From Chromohalobacter sp. 11-W (GTDB lineage: Bacteria; Pseudomonadota; Gammaproteobacteria; Pseudomonadales; Halomonadaceae): 64,000 bases of DNA. The notes under the pieces are model-generated. The model worked only from the letters and a program-made list of their open reading frames with translations, had not been told where the DNA came from and made no database searches. How positions within the stretch are numbered: the first letter of the stretch is position 1; each line of letters begins with the position of its first letter. Of this stretch, positions 7,934 to 17,925 are shown piece by piece. The DNA lies in assembly GCF_029889905.1 (NCBI RefSeq), contig NZ_JARANZ010000009.1, positions 1-64,000 of the forward strand, given 5' to 3'. A program made the position numbers and the translations under genes.

Positions 7934-10622
7934 CGCTGATAATCCTCGCCCGGATTGTAGCTTCTGTGGCGGCGGTGGCCTGCCGATCTTGCCCGTGCGC
8001 TATGCCGTAGCGCGTAGCGACGATGTCAGCATCAGCGCCCCTGAGTTGCCGGCGGATCTAGAGGATGATGCCGTATCGCAGATCGCGCTGTCGGGAGGTC
8101 AGCACTACACACTGAGGCTGCTGCGAGAAGGCTTTCTGTATGTCTTCAACGCCGCCCGTGGGCGCTGGCAAGGGTACTACGTCACCGACGAAGGGTTTCT
8201 CAGTCGCTACATCGATGTCACCAATGACGAGCTGCTGGCACTCGACCCCAACGCGCCGGGGCCACTGGATGCCGATATCAACGCCCCGGTCGAGGACGAG
8301 GAGTTTCCGTGTCGAGCCAACCCTGATCACGTCTATCCGGGGCGCTGCATCACGGTACCCGCGGCCCAGGAGGCCGAAGCGCTCTATTTCGCGTTCTCGG
8401 ATGACCGCTGGACCAAACGTGTATGGAAAGAGCACGCCACCAACGAGAACGGCCGGCGTGACAGCATGCGTAAACTGTCCATGCCGCAATGGAAAGGCGG
8501 TTCGGCGGACTATACCCGACCGCTCAGCGAACTCGGAGAACGGGTGGCCGAAGCCAACTTCCCCTGGATTCCGCGGCAGTCGAACGGCACCGATAATGGC
8601 AACCCAACGCCAACCACGGAGGTGAGTGCGTTGAGCCATAGTCTCGCACCGGTCAACGGCATGCGCGACGATGTCGAGGGTTTCGTCGAGTGGTCACAGC
8701 GTCAGGCCGGGCCAAGTGAAATGACGCCGGCGCTGTTCGTCCTCGACGACCCGGCCGGGGTTACCAGTGATCTCGCCGCGCTACTCGACGCCCGGGAGAA
8801 TGAGTTCAACGAACAGGAAGCCATCAAGCGCCCCTTCGTCACGGCGGGTGTCGTCAATGCCCTGCGTGACGGTTTTCGTGAGCGGGCTCGGATGCAACGG
8901 GCCAACGAGATCGTCGAGAATCACCTCGAACATGAGTATTACCGTACTTATGGCGGCCCGCCGGGCATGGCACATGCTGCCAAAGCCAATTTCGAACGTC
9001 GGCAGAAAGAAGACCCCGCCTATCGGCGAGATGTCGAAGCCACGCGGCTGGCAGCCTACAAGAGCATCAGCGAGGAGGAACTCGAAGAGGCCGCCGACGA
9101 TGCCTGGGGCAAGTACGGCGACAAGCTCCGCCCCGGCGAGCCTGACGACTGGATGGAAAACACCTATCGTAAGCAGTTATCACAATACGATACAGATAAC
9201 ATGCGGCCACTGGCGTCGGCCTATGTGAGCTGGTTGACGGGCAATCCACTGCTGGTTTACCTCAACAGCCGATTCGATGACAAGCAGGTCGAGTCGGGGA
9301 TCCCCTTCGTCTCCGTCATCTCCTTCGTGCTGTTGGGCACCCAGAGCTACGCCCCAGCTTTCAAGCAGTACGTCGAATGGCTATCGGCGAGCGAGATCGA
9401 CAATAGCAACCTGCTTTTGCGGGGAATGGGACTGAACCAGAAGGCCTTGATTGAGCAAATCATGTCAGCGAGCGACGTCGATTTCGGTGCCAAACCCAAT
9501 AACCCCGCCACCCTGCCCTGGGGGCCATTGATAGCGGCTTATCTTGGCCTGACGGAAGATTACCCCGATGAGGTTGCCTCGCCCGCCAGAATGCTCGGCC
9601 ATGTGTTGGGACCAATGCAAAGTGTCGTGGCAAAAGAACAAAACCCGACGCCATTTCTGCTCACCCTGGGGATGATCTCGGGAAGCTCGGTTCAGATCAC
9701 CCAAACCAGCGTGACATTCGAGGAAGCCCTATCCCGAACGCGCGAGCCGCTCAAGCTGATCCACCCCGACTGGGGCGAGAGCGAGCTGCGTCAGTTCCAG
9801 CAGAAGATGCGCGTAGAGGCGCGCTCACTCATCGCGGTCAATGGGGAGCCCCCGGTTACCTTCGATATACGCCAGATAGACCTCACTCCGCTAGAGGAAT
9901 TTATGGCTGAGACATCCTCGCCATCCGCTATCAGCCTGACGGGACGAGAAAGGCTGGAGTTTTCGGCGGGTATCGTGGGGGTAGCGCTGTCTGGCGTAAC
10001 GATGTGGGATTTCTTCACACGCACGGACAGCATTATTCATGGAGGTGTGCGGGTTCAAGGTCGCTTCCTCGGCATGGGGTTGGCACTCGGTAGTGGCTTG
10101 GCTGATGTGGTGGGAAAATCTCTAGAACATGCTCAGAAAGCCTTTCAAGAGTCTGGGGAGTTGCTTCAGAGGATGAGCAAGTCTTTGCTAAAACTCGGGG
10201 CACGGTTTGGTCTGGCTGGCGGGCTCATTCTAGGAGCAATGGATCTGTGGGAGGGGGGCGAGAATGTCGGTGAGAACAAGCCGGTAATCGGCGCTCTTTA
10301 TATCACTTCCGGCCTTTCTACTGTCGGGGCAACCTTGGCTTTATTTCTTGCTGGTATTGGTGCCGCGGTAAAGGTATCTGGTAGCACCTCAATGCTTTTA
10401 TCCTTGATAGCCCGGGCAGCGCCGCTGCTCTGGTGGGGCGGTGCCATACTAGGTGTTGTAGCTGTCGCAGCTACTGTCGCCATCTGGTTTTACACGGAAG
10501 ATGATCTACAGGAGTGGTTGGCTGAGTGTGCCTTTGGTGAACGTGGTAATCCTGGGCCGGGTGATGCCAGATTGGAAGCCGAACTACAACACCTCGAAGA
10601 AATGACACAAAAGGAAGCGTGA
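7926..10622 (+). CDS. Tox2: VasX/BTH_I2691-like T6SS membrane toxin
   Basis: This 898-residue protein is co-linear with Tox1: Cys11-x-x-Cys14 then GLPILPVRYAV, YTLRLLREGFLYVF, a helical middle with EEL...ADDAW, and a C-terminal tip with hydrophobic segments ending in LQEWLAECAFG. Similarity to Tox1 is clear in the N-terminal half and motif-level in the tip. An AAGGAG ribosome site lies just upstream at about 7914-7919. It has no DUF4123 gene of its own directly in front, unlike Tox1 and Tox3, so it may use the Tox1 adaptor or have lost its own. The stop is followed 1 bp later by the start of its DUF6708-like partner. Confidence 0.8.
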   Translation: MSSADNPRPDCSFCGGGGLPILPVRYAVARSDDVSISAPELPADLEDDAVSQIALSGGQHYTLRLLREGFLYVFNAARGRWQGYYVTDEGFLSRYIDVTNDELLALDPNAPGPLDADINAPVEDEEFPCRANPDHVYPGRCITVPAAQEAEALYFAFSDDRWTKRVWKEHATNENGRRDSMRKLSMPQWKGGSADYTRPLSELGERVAEANFPWIPRQSNGTDNGNPTPTTEVSALSHSLAPVNGMRDDVEGFVEWSQRQAGPSEMTPALFVLDDPAGVTSDLAALLDARENEFNEQEAIKRPFVTAGVVNALRDGFRERARMQRANEIVENHLEHEYYRTYGGPPGMAHAAKANFERRQKEDPAYRRDVEATRLAAYKSISEEELEEAADDAWGKYGDKLRPGEPDDWMENTYRKQLSQYDTDNMRPLASAYVSWLTGNPLLVYLNSRFDDKQVESGIPFVSVISFVLLGTQSYAPAFKQYVEWLSASEIDNSNLLLRGMGLNQKALIEQIMSASDVDFGAKPNNPATLPWGPLIAAYLGLTEDYPDEVASPARMLGHVLGPMQSVVAKEQNPTPFLLTLGMISGSSVQITQTSVTFEEALSRTREPLKLIHPDWGESELRQFQQKMRVEARSLIAVNGEPPVTFDIRQIDLTPLEEFMAETSSPSAISLTGRERLEFSAGIVGVALSGVTMWDFFTRTDSIIHGGVRVQGRFLGMGLALGSGLADVVGKSLEHAQKAFQESGELLQRMSKSLLKLGARFGLAGGLILGAMDLWEGGENVGENKPVIGALYITSGLSTVGATLALFLAGIGAAVKVSGSTSMLLSLIARAAPLLWWGGAILGVVAVAATVAIWFYTEDDLQEWLAECAFGERGNPGPGDARLEAELQHLEEMTQKEA

Positions 10623-10623
10623 C

Positions 10624-11697
10624 ATGCAATCCACGAATGCTAGGGATTTTTGCAACCTGCTAATAAAAGCCAACTGGGGATTTTCCAGCACGATGTCCCA
10701 AGGACGCGCATGGGATGGCAGAGCCCAGTCTTTGGATAAAAGCAGAAAGCTCGATAGAGGCGAATCACACTTTAACGATTCGGTTATCGCATTGAATTCC
10801 ACTTACTTAGAGGTCGTTGATGCGGGCAATCGTTTGAGAGGCGTTAATTCTTTCTTCGGCCTTATGGGGGCGGCGCCATCTGCTTTTGGTATCGCCGCAC
10901 TTATATATGTTATATCTAATCACAGCGATCGCCTTCCTATTTTTGTTTTCCTCTTGGCGATGACTGCTTTGCTTTTAGGATCATTAATCATTATTCCTAT
11001 AATAAACATACTTATTCGCTGGGACATGTTCCGTAAGACCCACTACCCCATGCGCTTCAATCGCCGAGATCGCAAGGTCTACGCCTGGTCGCAGGATATG
11101 GGTATCGTCACCATGAATTGGGATGACATTCAGTTTTATAGTAGCCAGGCAACCAAGTCTCAGGATCGCCGGGGCATGTCGCGTGAGGAAATCCGAGGAT
11201 ACGTGAAGGACCGCAACGGCCACATGCTTTATCACCTGGTCTTCTTCAAGTATGAAGGCCTCAAGGGCATGAAAGGCGTGCTGGAAATCTGGGAGCTGGT
11301 GCGCCGCTATATGGAAGAACCCGACGGCCATATCCAGGCCTACCAAGTCGATCAGCGTCTGCTGGACCTGGATGGCAAGCGCGAAAGCTTCATCCACTCG
11401 CTGATCCAGGCGACTCAGGTGCTGGCTGATAGCCGTGCGGTTCAGCTGATCTTTGCGCCCATGGTCATGTGGGCCGGCACCGGCCGCATCATTGCCAAGT
11501 GGACCTGCCGCGTGCCGCGTTGGCCCGAGTGGGTCGAGGAAAAGTGTCGGGTTGATCCGAACGACCCTTACGTGCGTAATCGCCACAACGAGCGCCCGCT
11601 GACCGCGAAGGAAATTCTCTGGCCGCTGTTCTGCTACCTGCTTGGCTGGGCAGAGGTACTGGCAATTCTGTATTTCTGCTTCAGAGGGTATTTTTGA
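10624..11697 (+). CDS. Imm3: DUF6708-like membrane protein, probable immunity to Tox2
   Basis: The protein has 357 residues, with hydrophobic segments near 75-95 and 100-130 and an FRKTHYPMRFNRRDRKVYAW motif as in Imm1 and Imm2. A WELVRRYMEE motif is also shared with them, and a C-terminal hydrophobic end follows. The N-terminal ~70 residues are much more diverged than between Imm1 and Imm2. The start is 1 bp after the Tox2 stop, so translational coupling is likely. Its 3' end overlaps, in another frame, the open frame of the truncated vgrG that follows, which places a recombination joint around 11698-11755. Confidence 0.7.
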   Translation: MQSTNARDFCNLLIKANWGFSSTMSQGRAWDGRAQSLDKSRKLDRGESHFNDSVIALNSTYLEVVDAGNRLRGVNSFFGLMGAAPSAFGIAALIYVISNHSDRLPIFVFLLAMTALLLGSLIIIPIINILIRWDMFRKTHYPMRFNRRDRKVYAWSQDMGIVTMNWDDIQFYSSQATKSQDRRGMSREEIRGYVKDRNGHMLYHLVFFKYEGLKGMKGVLEIWELVRRYMEEPDGHIQAYQVDQRLLDLDGKRESFIHSLIQATQVLADSRAVQLIFAPMVMWAGTGRIIAKWTCRVPRWPEWVEEKCRVDPNDPYVRNRHNERPLTAKEILWPLFCYLLGWAEVLAILYFCFRGYF

Positions 11698-12778
11698 AGC
11701 GCTGAACCTAGACAGGGAGCAGGCTTTCGACTTGCACGGCCTGCTCTCCGGGTTCAAGAGCAAGACCTATCGCGGCAGCAAGTACAACGAACTGGTCTTC
11801 GACGACGCCACCGACCAGGAGCGCGTGCGCCTCAACTCCGAAGCCGAGAAGAGCCAGCTCAACCTTGGCTACCTAATCCACCAGACCGGCAACACCCGCG
11901 GCGCCTTCCGTGGCACCGGCTTCGAACTGCGCAGCGACGCCTATGGCGCCATCCGCGCCAACCAGGGGCTCTACCTCACCAGTTGGGGCCAGCTCGGTGC
12001 CAGCGGCGACCAGCTCGACCTCACCCCGGCGAAGCAGCAGCTCGACAGCGCCTACCAGCTCACCGATACGCTGAGTCAGAGCGCCCAGGATCACAACGCC
12101 GAAGCGCTCGACAGCCGGACGAATCTCAAGCAGGCCGGCACAGACGCCGACGACACCTACGGCAACAGCGAACAGCTCACCGGCAGCGACCAGAACAGCG
12201 CATCCGGCGCCACGGACAGCGGCGGAAGAGGCGAAGCCGCGCGCATGAAAGCGCCCTGGCTGCACCTGGCCTCCCCGGCGGGGATCACGGCGAGCACGCC
12301 GGCGTCGACCCACCTGGCCCAGGGCAAATCGCTCAGCGTGGCCAGCGGCGAAGACGTCAACATCGCCACCGGCAAGAGCCTAGTCGCCTCGATCTCGGAG
12401 AAGCTCTCGTTATTCGTCTACCGTGCCGGGATCAAGCTCTTCGCCGGTCGTGGCAAGGTCGAAGTGCAGGCCCAGAGCGATGCGATGGCGTTGACCGCGC
12501 AGAAGGACGTCAAGATCACCTCCACCGAAGGACGGGTCGAGATCAACGCCGCCAACGGCATCCTGCTGCATAGCGGCGGCGGCTATATCCGCATCGAAGG
12601 CGGCAACATCGACGTCCACGGCCCCGGCAAAGTCGACGTCAAGGGCGCGCAACACCAATTCGGTGGTCCAGCGAGCATGGACGTGGCGATGCCCGATTTG
12701 CCGGAGGGCGAAAACGTCATTTGCCCTCGCAAGAATCAGGCTGCCGCCAGCGGCGGTGATGGCACGGTGGAAAATTAA
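11642..12778 (+). pseudogene. 5'-truncated vgrG copy (C-terminal DUF2345 part only)
   Basis: From about 11755 the frame encodes the same VgrG C-terminal region as at 2-1015, including the DUF2345 repeat. There is no VgrG gp27/gp5 part before it; the frame simply runs back into the 3' end of Imm3, with only a TTG as possible start. The last residues (ENVICPRKNQ...) differ from copy A. It lies 2 bp before a DUF4123 gene, the normal place of a vgrG 3' end. It is best read as the original 3' end left behind when the Tox1-Tox2 block was inserted by recombination. It is unlikely to make a functional spike. Confidence 0.8.
11755..12708 (+). repeat. Long direct repeat of the vgrG 3' end, copy B
   Basis: Counterpart of 1-954 with constant offset and no indels. 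Together the copies flank 10.8 kb carrying Tox1, Imm1, the orphan tip, Imm2, Tox2 and Imm3. The high identity suggests a recent duplication or ongoing gene conversion. Confidence 0.9.
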
Positions 12779-12780
12779 TC

Positions 12781-13680
12781 ATGCCGGTCATTGAAGACGC
12801 TGCATTCATTGCCGAGGCCGAGACCGCCATGGCGGCCGGACAGCTTTACCGGCTGGTCGATCCCTGCGCAGCGCCCGAACGGCAGCTAAGCGCCGAAACG
12901 CTTGGTAAGGCAGGGGTGATCAAAAACCCACTGCTGGCGCAGACGCCGGCACAGTGTCTCTACCTATGGCCTCTGGCTCGTAAAATCACGCCCGCACTCG
13001 ACCTCGAGGACGAACTGGCCGAGGAAAAGGCGAAACGCCCAGAGAGCCTACTCGAACCCGCGCCCTTCTGCGGCTGGATATTCACCCAACAGGCGCGCTC
13101 AACTGTCGCGACGTATATCAGCCGACAGCTAGCGCAAACCACAGCAGAGAACAGACGGGCGCTACTGCGCTTTTACGATCCCCGGGTGATGAGTCAACTC
13201 CCCCGTATTCTGCAACCGTCCCAGCTCTCTGCCCTGCTGGGTCCCATCGACCGTTGGGTTTATCTCGATAGGCATGGGCGCCTGCGTTGTATCGAGCCGC
13301 ATGACGATAGACGCCATCTCGGCAGCCTTAAGCTGACAACGGACCAGTGGCAAGCAATTCAACGTATCGGGCAGATCAATCGGTGCCTGGAACTCTGCCG
13401 TTCGCTACCCGAGCCAGACCGCCCCGCAGGGGTCAATGCCATGCGAATCGACGCTTTGATCGTGGCAGCGCAGGTGCACGGACTACATGAGCGGACAGCC
13501 GTGACCGCTTTCGTACTGCACGGCTTGACGATACACGAGACGTTCTATCAGCACCCGATCATGCAGCGTCTACTGCGGAGCCGGGGCGAGGACCGTCCAG
13601 GCTATATCGAACTGACGAACCGTCTCTCCGAGCGCGACTGGGAGACGATTACGAACGATGAAGGAGACATCGTGACATGA
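12781..13680 (+). CDS. DUF4123 T6SS effector adaptor, second copy
   Basis: This 299-residue protein has the DUF4123 pattern in its centre (ALLRFYDPRVMSQL, then LLGPIDRWVYLDRHG). The layout matches the adaptor at 1028-1945 but the sequence is only distantly similar. Its stop overlaps the Tox3 start by 4 bp. The frame is intact although the toxin it would serve is frameshifted, so it may be a young orphan or the toxin may still be functional. Confidence 0.85.
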   Translation: MPVIEDAAFIAEAETAMAAGQLYRLVDPCAAPERQLSAETLGKAGVIKNPLLAQTPAQCLYLWPLARKITPALDLEDELAEEKAKRPESLLEPAPFCGWIFTQQARSTVATYISRQLAQTTAENRRALLRFYDPRVMSQLPRILQPSQLSALLGPIDRWVYLDRHGRLRCIEPHDDRRHLGSLKLTTDQWQAIQRIGQINRCLELCRSLPEPDRPAGVNAMRIDALIVAAQVHGLHERTAVTAFVLHGLTIHETFYQHPIMQRLLRSRGEDRPGYIELTNRLSERDWETITNDEGDIVT

Positions 13681-16600
13681 CGCAGGCATCTAGGGTCAGT
13701 CAGTATGCCGCCCAAGGGGAAACAAGCGGCACTGAAAACGGTCAGTGCGAATTTTGCGAACGCAAGGGACTGCCAATACTGCCTGTCCGTTACGCAGTGT
13801 GTCAGCGCAACGATCGCAACCGTCCAGTCCCTGAACTTCCCGAAGAGCGTATCCGGGAGTTCACCGACATCGGGCTCGACAAAGCGTGGGACGAGAACGG
13901 CCAACACATCCGGACCGTCGACGACGAGGTCCGCCCGTGGATCACGGACAGTACGTCCAGCCAAGTCAACAAATATATCCTGCGCCAACTGCGTCAAGGC
14001 TATCTCTATTTCTATGATCAGGACAATCCGGACGGGATGTACTGGTACGCTTACGCGATCACCAGCGATGGCAAGTATTACCAGTTCCCCGTAGCGCAGC
14101 CCCCACATTGGAGAGCACCGAATTCCCCTGTCAGGACAAGGCCAACGACGCCCTGCACGCCTCACTGGTCACACTGCCCAGTCCGGATAAAAGTGGCACA
14201 CTCTATTATGCCTTCAGCGAACACGCCTGGCCTATCGAGCATATCCGTATGATCGGCAGTGACCCGGCGTGGCGTGATCGGCACATGCAGAAGATCGACA
14301 TCGGGGCCTGGGTCGCCGGACAGTCACAACCCTTTGCTTACGGCACCGACGAGCTAGCCATGGTGGCCGAGTACAGCGAGGGCGCAGAAGATCTCGGTAC
14401 CCAATTCTGGTCCAGCGGTCCGAAGCGCGATCTCTACAGCCGCCAGGATCTGCAAGACGCCATGGACCTGCGGCTCGACCATGCGGCCAGTCGCTATCAG
14501 GGCAGAGGGCTGATTCTAGCCGTCAAGGACGAAGCCGGCATCATCGACGAGCTCAACGCCTATCGTCATCAGGCGCTGGCCGAGACCGAGGATTTTGTTC
14601 AAGGCAGTGAAACGAACCGCCGCAAGCTGCTGTGCAAACAGGCTATCGACGCTTTCCATGAAAACTTCGCGCGAAACTACAACGAGCAGGAACGCCAGTC
14701 ACGCGATGCCGAGATCGAACGACTGAAGCAGGAACGCGCCGAAGAGCGACAAGCGTTCGAAGAGTCTCTGGAAAAGCAGCGTCGGGAAGGTAATCAAGCG
14801 AACATCGATTTCGTCGCGCAGAATGCCAGCGCCATGGAAAAGCGCTATGAGCAATTGATACGCCAGGTGAGGGAGCGCCACCAGGCTGATCGAGAAGATG
14901 CCGATGAGGTCATCGCGGATCACCAGAGTCAACTGGCCGAGTTGTATGACAAAGAAGCACTCAATGCCTTCTATGCCGGCTATCTTGAGCAGACCGACAT
15001 CTGCCAGGCACTGCTAGCGCTGCACGATAGCGACTACGCGCTCTGGGTTCGGGATCACCTTCCCGCGGTCATCGGGCGCTACAGCCGCACCGACTACTGG
15101 ATGGGAATGGGGCTGAGCGGGTTGCTGGCCAATGGGCTGCGCGGTGGCATCCTATCATCCGCCAGCGGCCGCCTGTGGCAGCAACTGGCGCGCAACGTCG
15201 ATGCCTCGGACTCGCTGGTACTGAGCGCTTTGTTCCCAACCAGAAAACGCTGATGAGCCAGGCACAAGCCACCGCCAGCGAACAGGCACCGACCGAGACG
15301 TTGACGCCGGCGACCTTGGCAGACTGGGGCGAGCGTTTCCGGTCCACCCAGGCCGAGGCCAGGACACTGGCGCACCGCACGCCACGCCCGGAAGAGATCA
15401 GCAACCGCCTGCGGCCCGTTCAAGGCGCGCTGGCGATCACGATTGGCAACTCGTTCGCCTCCCTGGTGACCTATGAAGCGGCGGGGCTGCCCATCACTGA
15501 GTCCAAGGCCTCGCTGGCGTGTTTCATCCGCTATGCACAACTGGCCTACATGAGCGATCCGGAAGTCCAAGGGGAAAAGGCGCCACCACAGAAGTTGCAC
15601 AACGTCCGTCTGTCCCTGGCGGAATATCACCAGTGGCTGCAGTGGGTGACGCGCTTCAGCGACTCGTCGCCCCAAGGCGTGGACACCAGCCAGGCCCTGA
15701 AGTCCTTGGATGGGGGCAGCGGCAACTTCACCGCACCAATGGCGGACACCGGCCACGTCGTCGATGTCGCCCTGCCCTGTTTCGCGTTGGACGCCGGTGT
15801 CCTTGAGCGGTTGACCGACGGAGCCCTTGACGAGACCTTCGGCCCCGATCAGCAACGACAGCGCTGGGCAGATCTGTCGACAAGCGCCAGGGACGTCGCG
15901 GGTGTCGTTGCGGGTTCCGGCCGTTACGGCAAGATCATGGCGCTGGGCCTGGTGTTCTGGAACACCGTATTGGCGGTGGACCAGGCACTGTTCACCGACG
16001 ACGACACGGGGCCCGATTGGGCGAAGCTAATAGGTGCCAGTGTCAGTCTGGCCAGTGGAGGGATGCAGGCCATCGAGGGCTACACCACGATTCGCACTGC
16101 CAGCCTGGGCGACGGCGAGGCCGGCGCGCTCGGCCGGGCAGTAAGAAATGCCTCCTGGAAAATGACCGGCCACCTGTTGGGCGCGGCCGCCGGCCTGATA
16201 TCGGTCTGGGACGGCATCAAGAAACTCACTGATGCCGCTCATGCCTCACGGCTGGGCCAGTCCCTCAGCGCCGAGCATGGCATGATCCTGGGGAGCGTTG
16301 GCGTACTCGGCGGCATCGCCACCCTGCTCGTGATCGGCATTGGTGTCGCTGCAAGCCTGGTGGTCGGTCTGTTCGTCAGCCTGGTGACCCTGGTGTTCGG
16401 CTACTGGCTGGTCACCCTGGTTGCCCCCTCCGTCGAGATGTGGATCAACCGCAGTTTGGTCGGCCGCCATCAAGGCCAGATACAACGCTTCGAGGACATG
16501 GCCTCGGAACAGAGCTCGCTGGAGATGGTGTTTCAGGGCGTCGTCGTGGAATTGTCGTGGGAGCCGGTACGGCCCAATGTCAGTCAATATGTCAGGTCGC

Positions 16601-17034
16601 CCTACGATATCGATACGGCGGGCATGGAAGCAGACATCGAGCAAGCCAGCCAACAGGTGCGAATCAACCTGAAGGTCCGGGTACCGAAGCTGGATACCAT
16701 TGAGCTGGGGCTGAAATTTGAGCCTCGTGAGAAAAGCCTGCGAGCAGTTTTTGACTGGACCTATCAAAAGAACCGGGACAGTGAAGCGCTATCACTTGCC
16801 TCAAACTCGGAATATGGCATGACCCAAAGTAGAGGGCCAAGCGACCGGCCAGAATTCACGCTGAAAGATAAGGTTTACGAGGCGGAATGGTCACACGTAT
16901 ACGAGAAAAACACTTTGACCCAATTGGCCGAGCTCACGATCGACTTCAGGTCCTCGGATACTCATACGTTTAGTAGTGATAGCCTTGTTTTAAAAATCGA
17001 AGACAGAGCAAGCAAAGGAGAAATGCGCACATGA
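13677..17034 (+). pseudogene. Tox3: VasX-like T6SS toxin gene, interrupted by two frameshifts
   Basis: Three consecutive open frames together encode one VasX-like protein of about 1119 residues. The first carries Cys24-x-x-Cys27 then GLPILPVRYAV and YILRQLRQGYLYFY. The second (from about 14105) continues with the EFPC...YYAFSEHAWP region and a long charged coiled-coil stretch (about 14640-14920). The third (from about 15238) carries the hydrophobic tip and a C-terminal beta-like domain not present in Tox1 or Tox2. Adding one C to the CCCCC at about 14099-14103, and one C to the CCC near 15236, restores a single frame through to the stop at 17032-17034. Either real decay, or base-calling errors. 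The tip shows ISVWDGIKKL and strong apolar segments, so membrane action is again likely. Confidence 0.78.
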
Positions 17035-17879
17035 AATACTTGATTTTTAGCATTGTGCTATGCCTATCCAGTAGCGTACAAGCGGACATCCTGTTTCAGG
17101 ATCCAACGGGAAAGGCATTTGGCGCGGCCATCGATAAGCTTTCGGAGGAAGAGGTTAAAGATTTATCTACGACTGACGCGAACCGAAAAAAATTATTCCT
17201 CGGTATTTTTTATATAAAAGGGGCGCCAGAGTTTCATATCGAGAAAGATTGCGAAAAGGCTGTCGATTTCTTGCAAGACGCTTGGGAGAAGGACATCACT
17301 GATGCTGGCTATACTCTGGCAACCATGTATTATAATGGGGTTTGCACGGAAAAGAACATCAATAAGGCAAGAGAGCTAGCGACTCAAACGGCGCAGGAAG
17401 GTTTCATTCTGGCACAACGCATGCTGGGCCTGGCCTATGTGGATGAGAAATGGGCGAAGCTCTACCCTTACGATGTCGAAAAAGGCATCTACTGGCTCAG
17501 TAAGGCGGGGAATGCTGGTGATAGAGAATCCGCCGGACAATTATCATACATGTACGACAAAGGTGAAAAGGTTCCTCAGGATCAAAAAAAATCCTTTTCA
17601 TGGCTGAAAAAAGGCGTTTTCAATAAATACGAAAAAAGAAACAGGAGTGGATTTTCCATATTGGCTGAAAGCTATGAAAAAGGCATCGGTACTGAGGTGG
17701 ACCTTATCAAAGCCTACAAGTTTTACGACCTGACCGGGACTGCTGGCGCTGAAGGCAAACAGCGCGTCGCTAAAAAAATGACCCAGGAACAGATCGACGA
17801 AGCCCTCCGCCAGTCCCAGGAATGGCAGAAAGAGCACAACGTACAGGTTGGTGGCGGTTTTATTCGTCGTGCCGATTGA
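17031..17879 (+). CDS. Exported Sel1-repeat protein, probable immunity to Tox3
   Basis: This 282-residue protein starts with a Sec signal peptide (hydrophobic core, cleavage likely after VQA at residue 18). Several Sel1-type helical repeats follow, visible as A-x-x-A-G-Y-x-L-A-x-x-Y-x-x-G, W-L-x-K-A-G-N-A-G-D and Y-E-K-G-I-G motifs. The start overlaps the toxin stop by 4 bp (ATGA). Sel1-repeat proteins are common periplasmic partners of T6SS effectors, which fits a toxin acting from the periplasmic side. The coding DNA is more A/T-rich than the surroundings, as expected for an exchanged cassette. This is a different immunity class from the DUF6708-like proteins of Tox1 and Tox2. Confidence 0.75.
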   Translation: MKYLIFSIVLCLSSSVQADILFQDPTGKAFGAAIDKLSEEEVKDLSTTDANRKKLFLGIFYIKGAPEFHIEKDCEKAVDFLQDAWEKDITDAGYTLATMYYNGVCTEKNINKARELATQTAQEGFILAQRMLGLAYVDEKWAKLYPYDVEKGIYWLSKAGNAGDRESAGQLSYMYDKGEKVPQDQKKSFSWLKKGVFNKYEKRNRSGFSILAESYEKGIGTEVDLIKAYKFYDLTGTAGAEGKQRVAKKMTQEQIDEALRQSQEWQKEHNVQVGGGFIRRAD

Positions 17880-17925
17880 TGCTTGCATCGCCTCCTTGGC
17901 AGTTGCTAGCCAGCATTCGGTATGT

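Noticed and set aside
1870-9700. Many long open frames on the minus strand and in other plus frames across the toxin genes (for example 3609-4007 and 8058-8639 minus)
   Set aside because: They recur identically wherever the toxin sequence is duplicated, are Arg/Pro/Ser-rich translations of high-GC DNA, and have no ribosome sites.
13677-15253. Programmed frameshifting as explanation for the Tox3 frame changes
   Set aside because: The C runs are short, there is no slippery heptamer with a downstream structure that I can see, and similar breaks occur in the neighbouring remnants, so decay or base-calling error is simpler.
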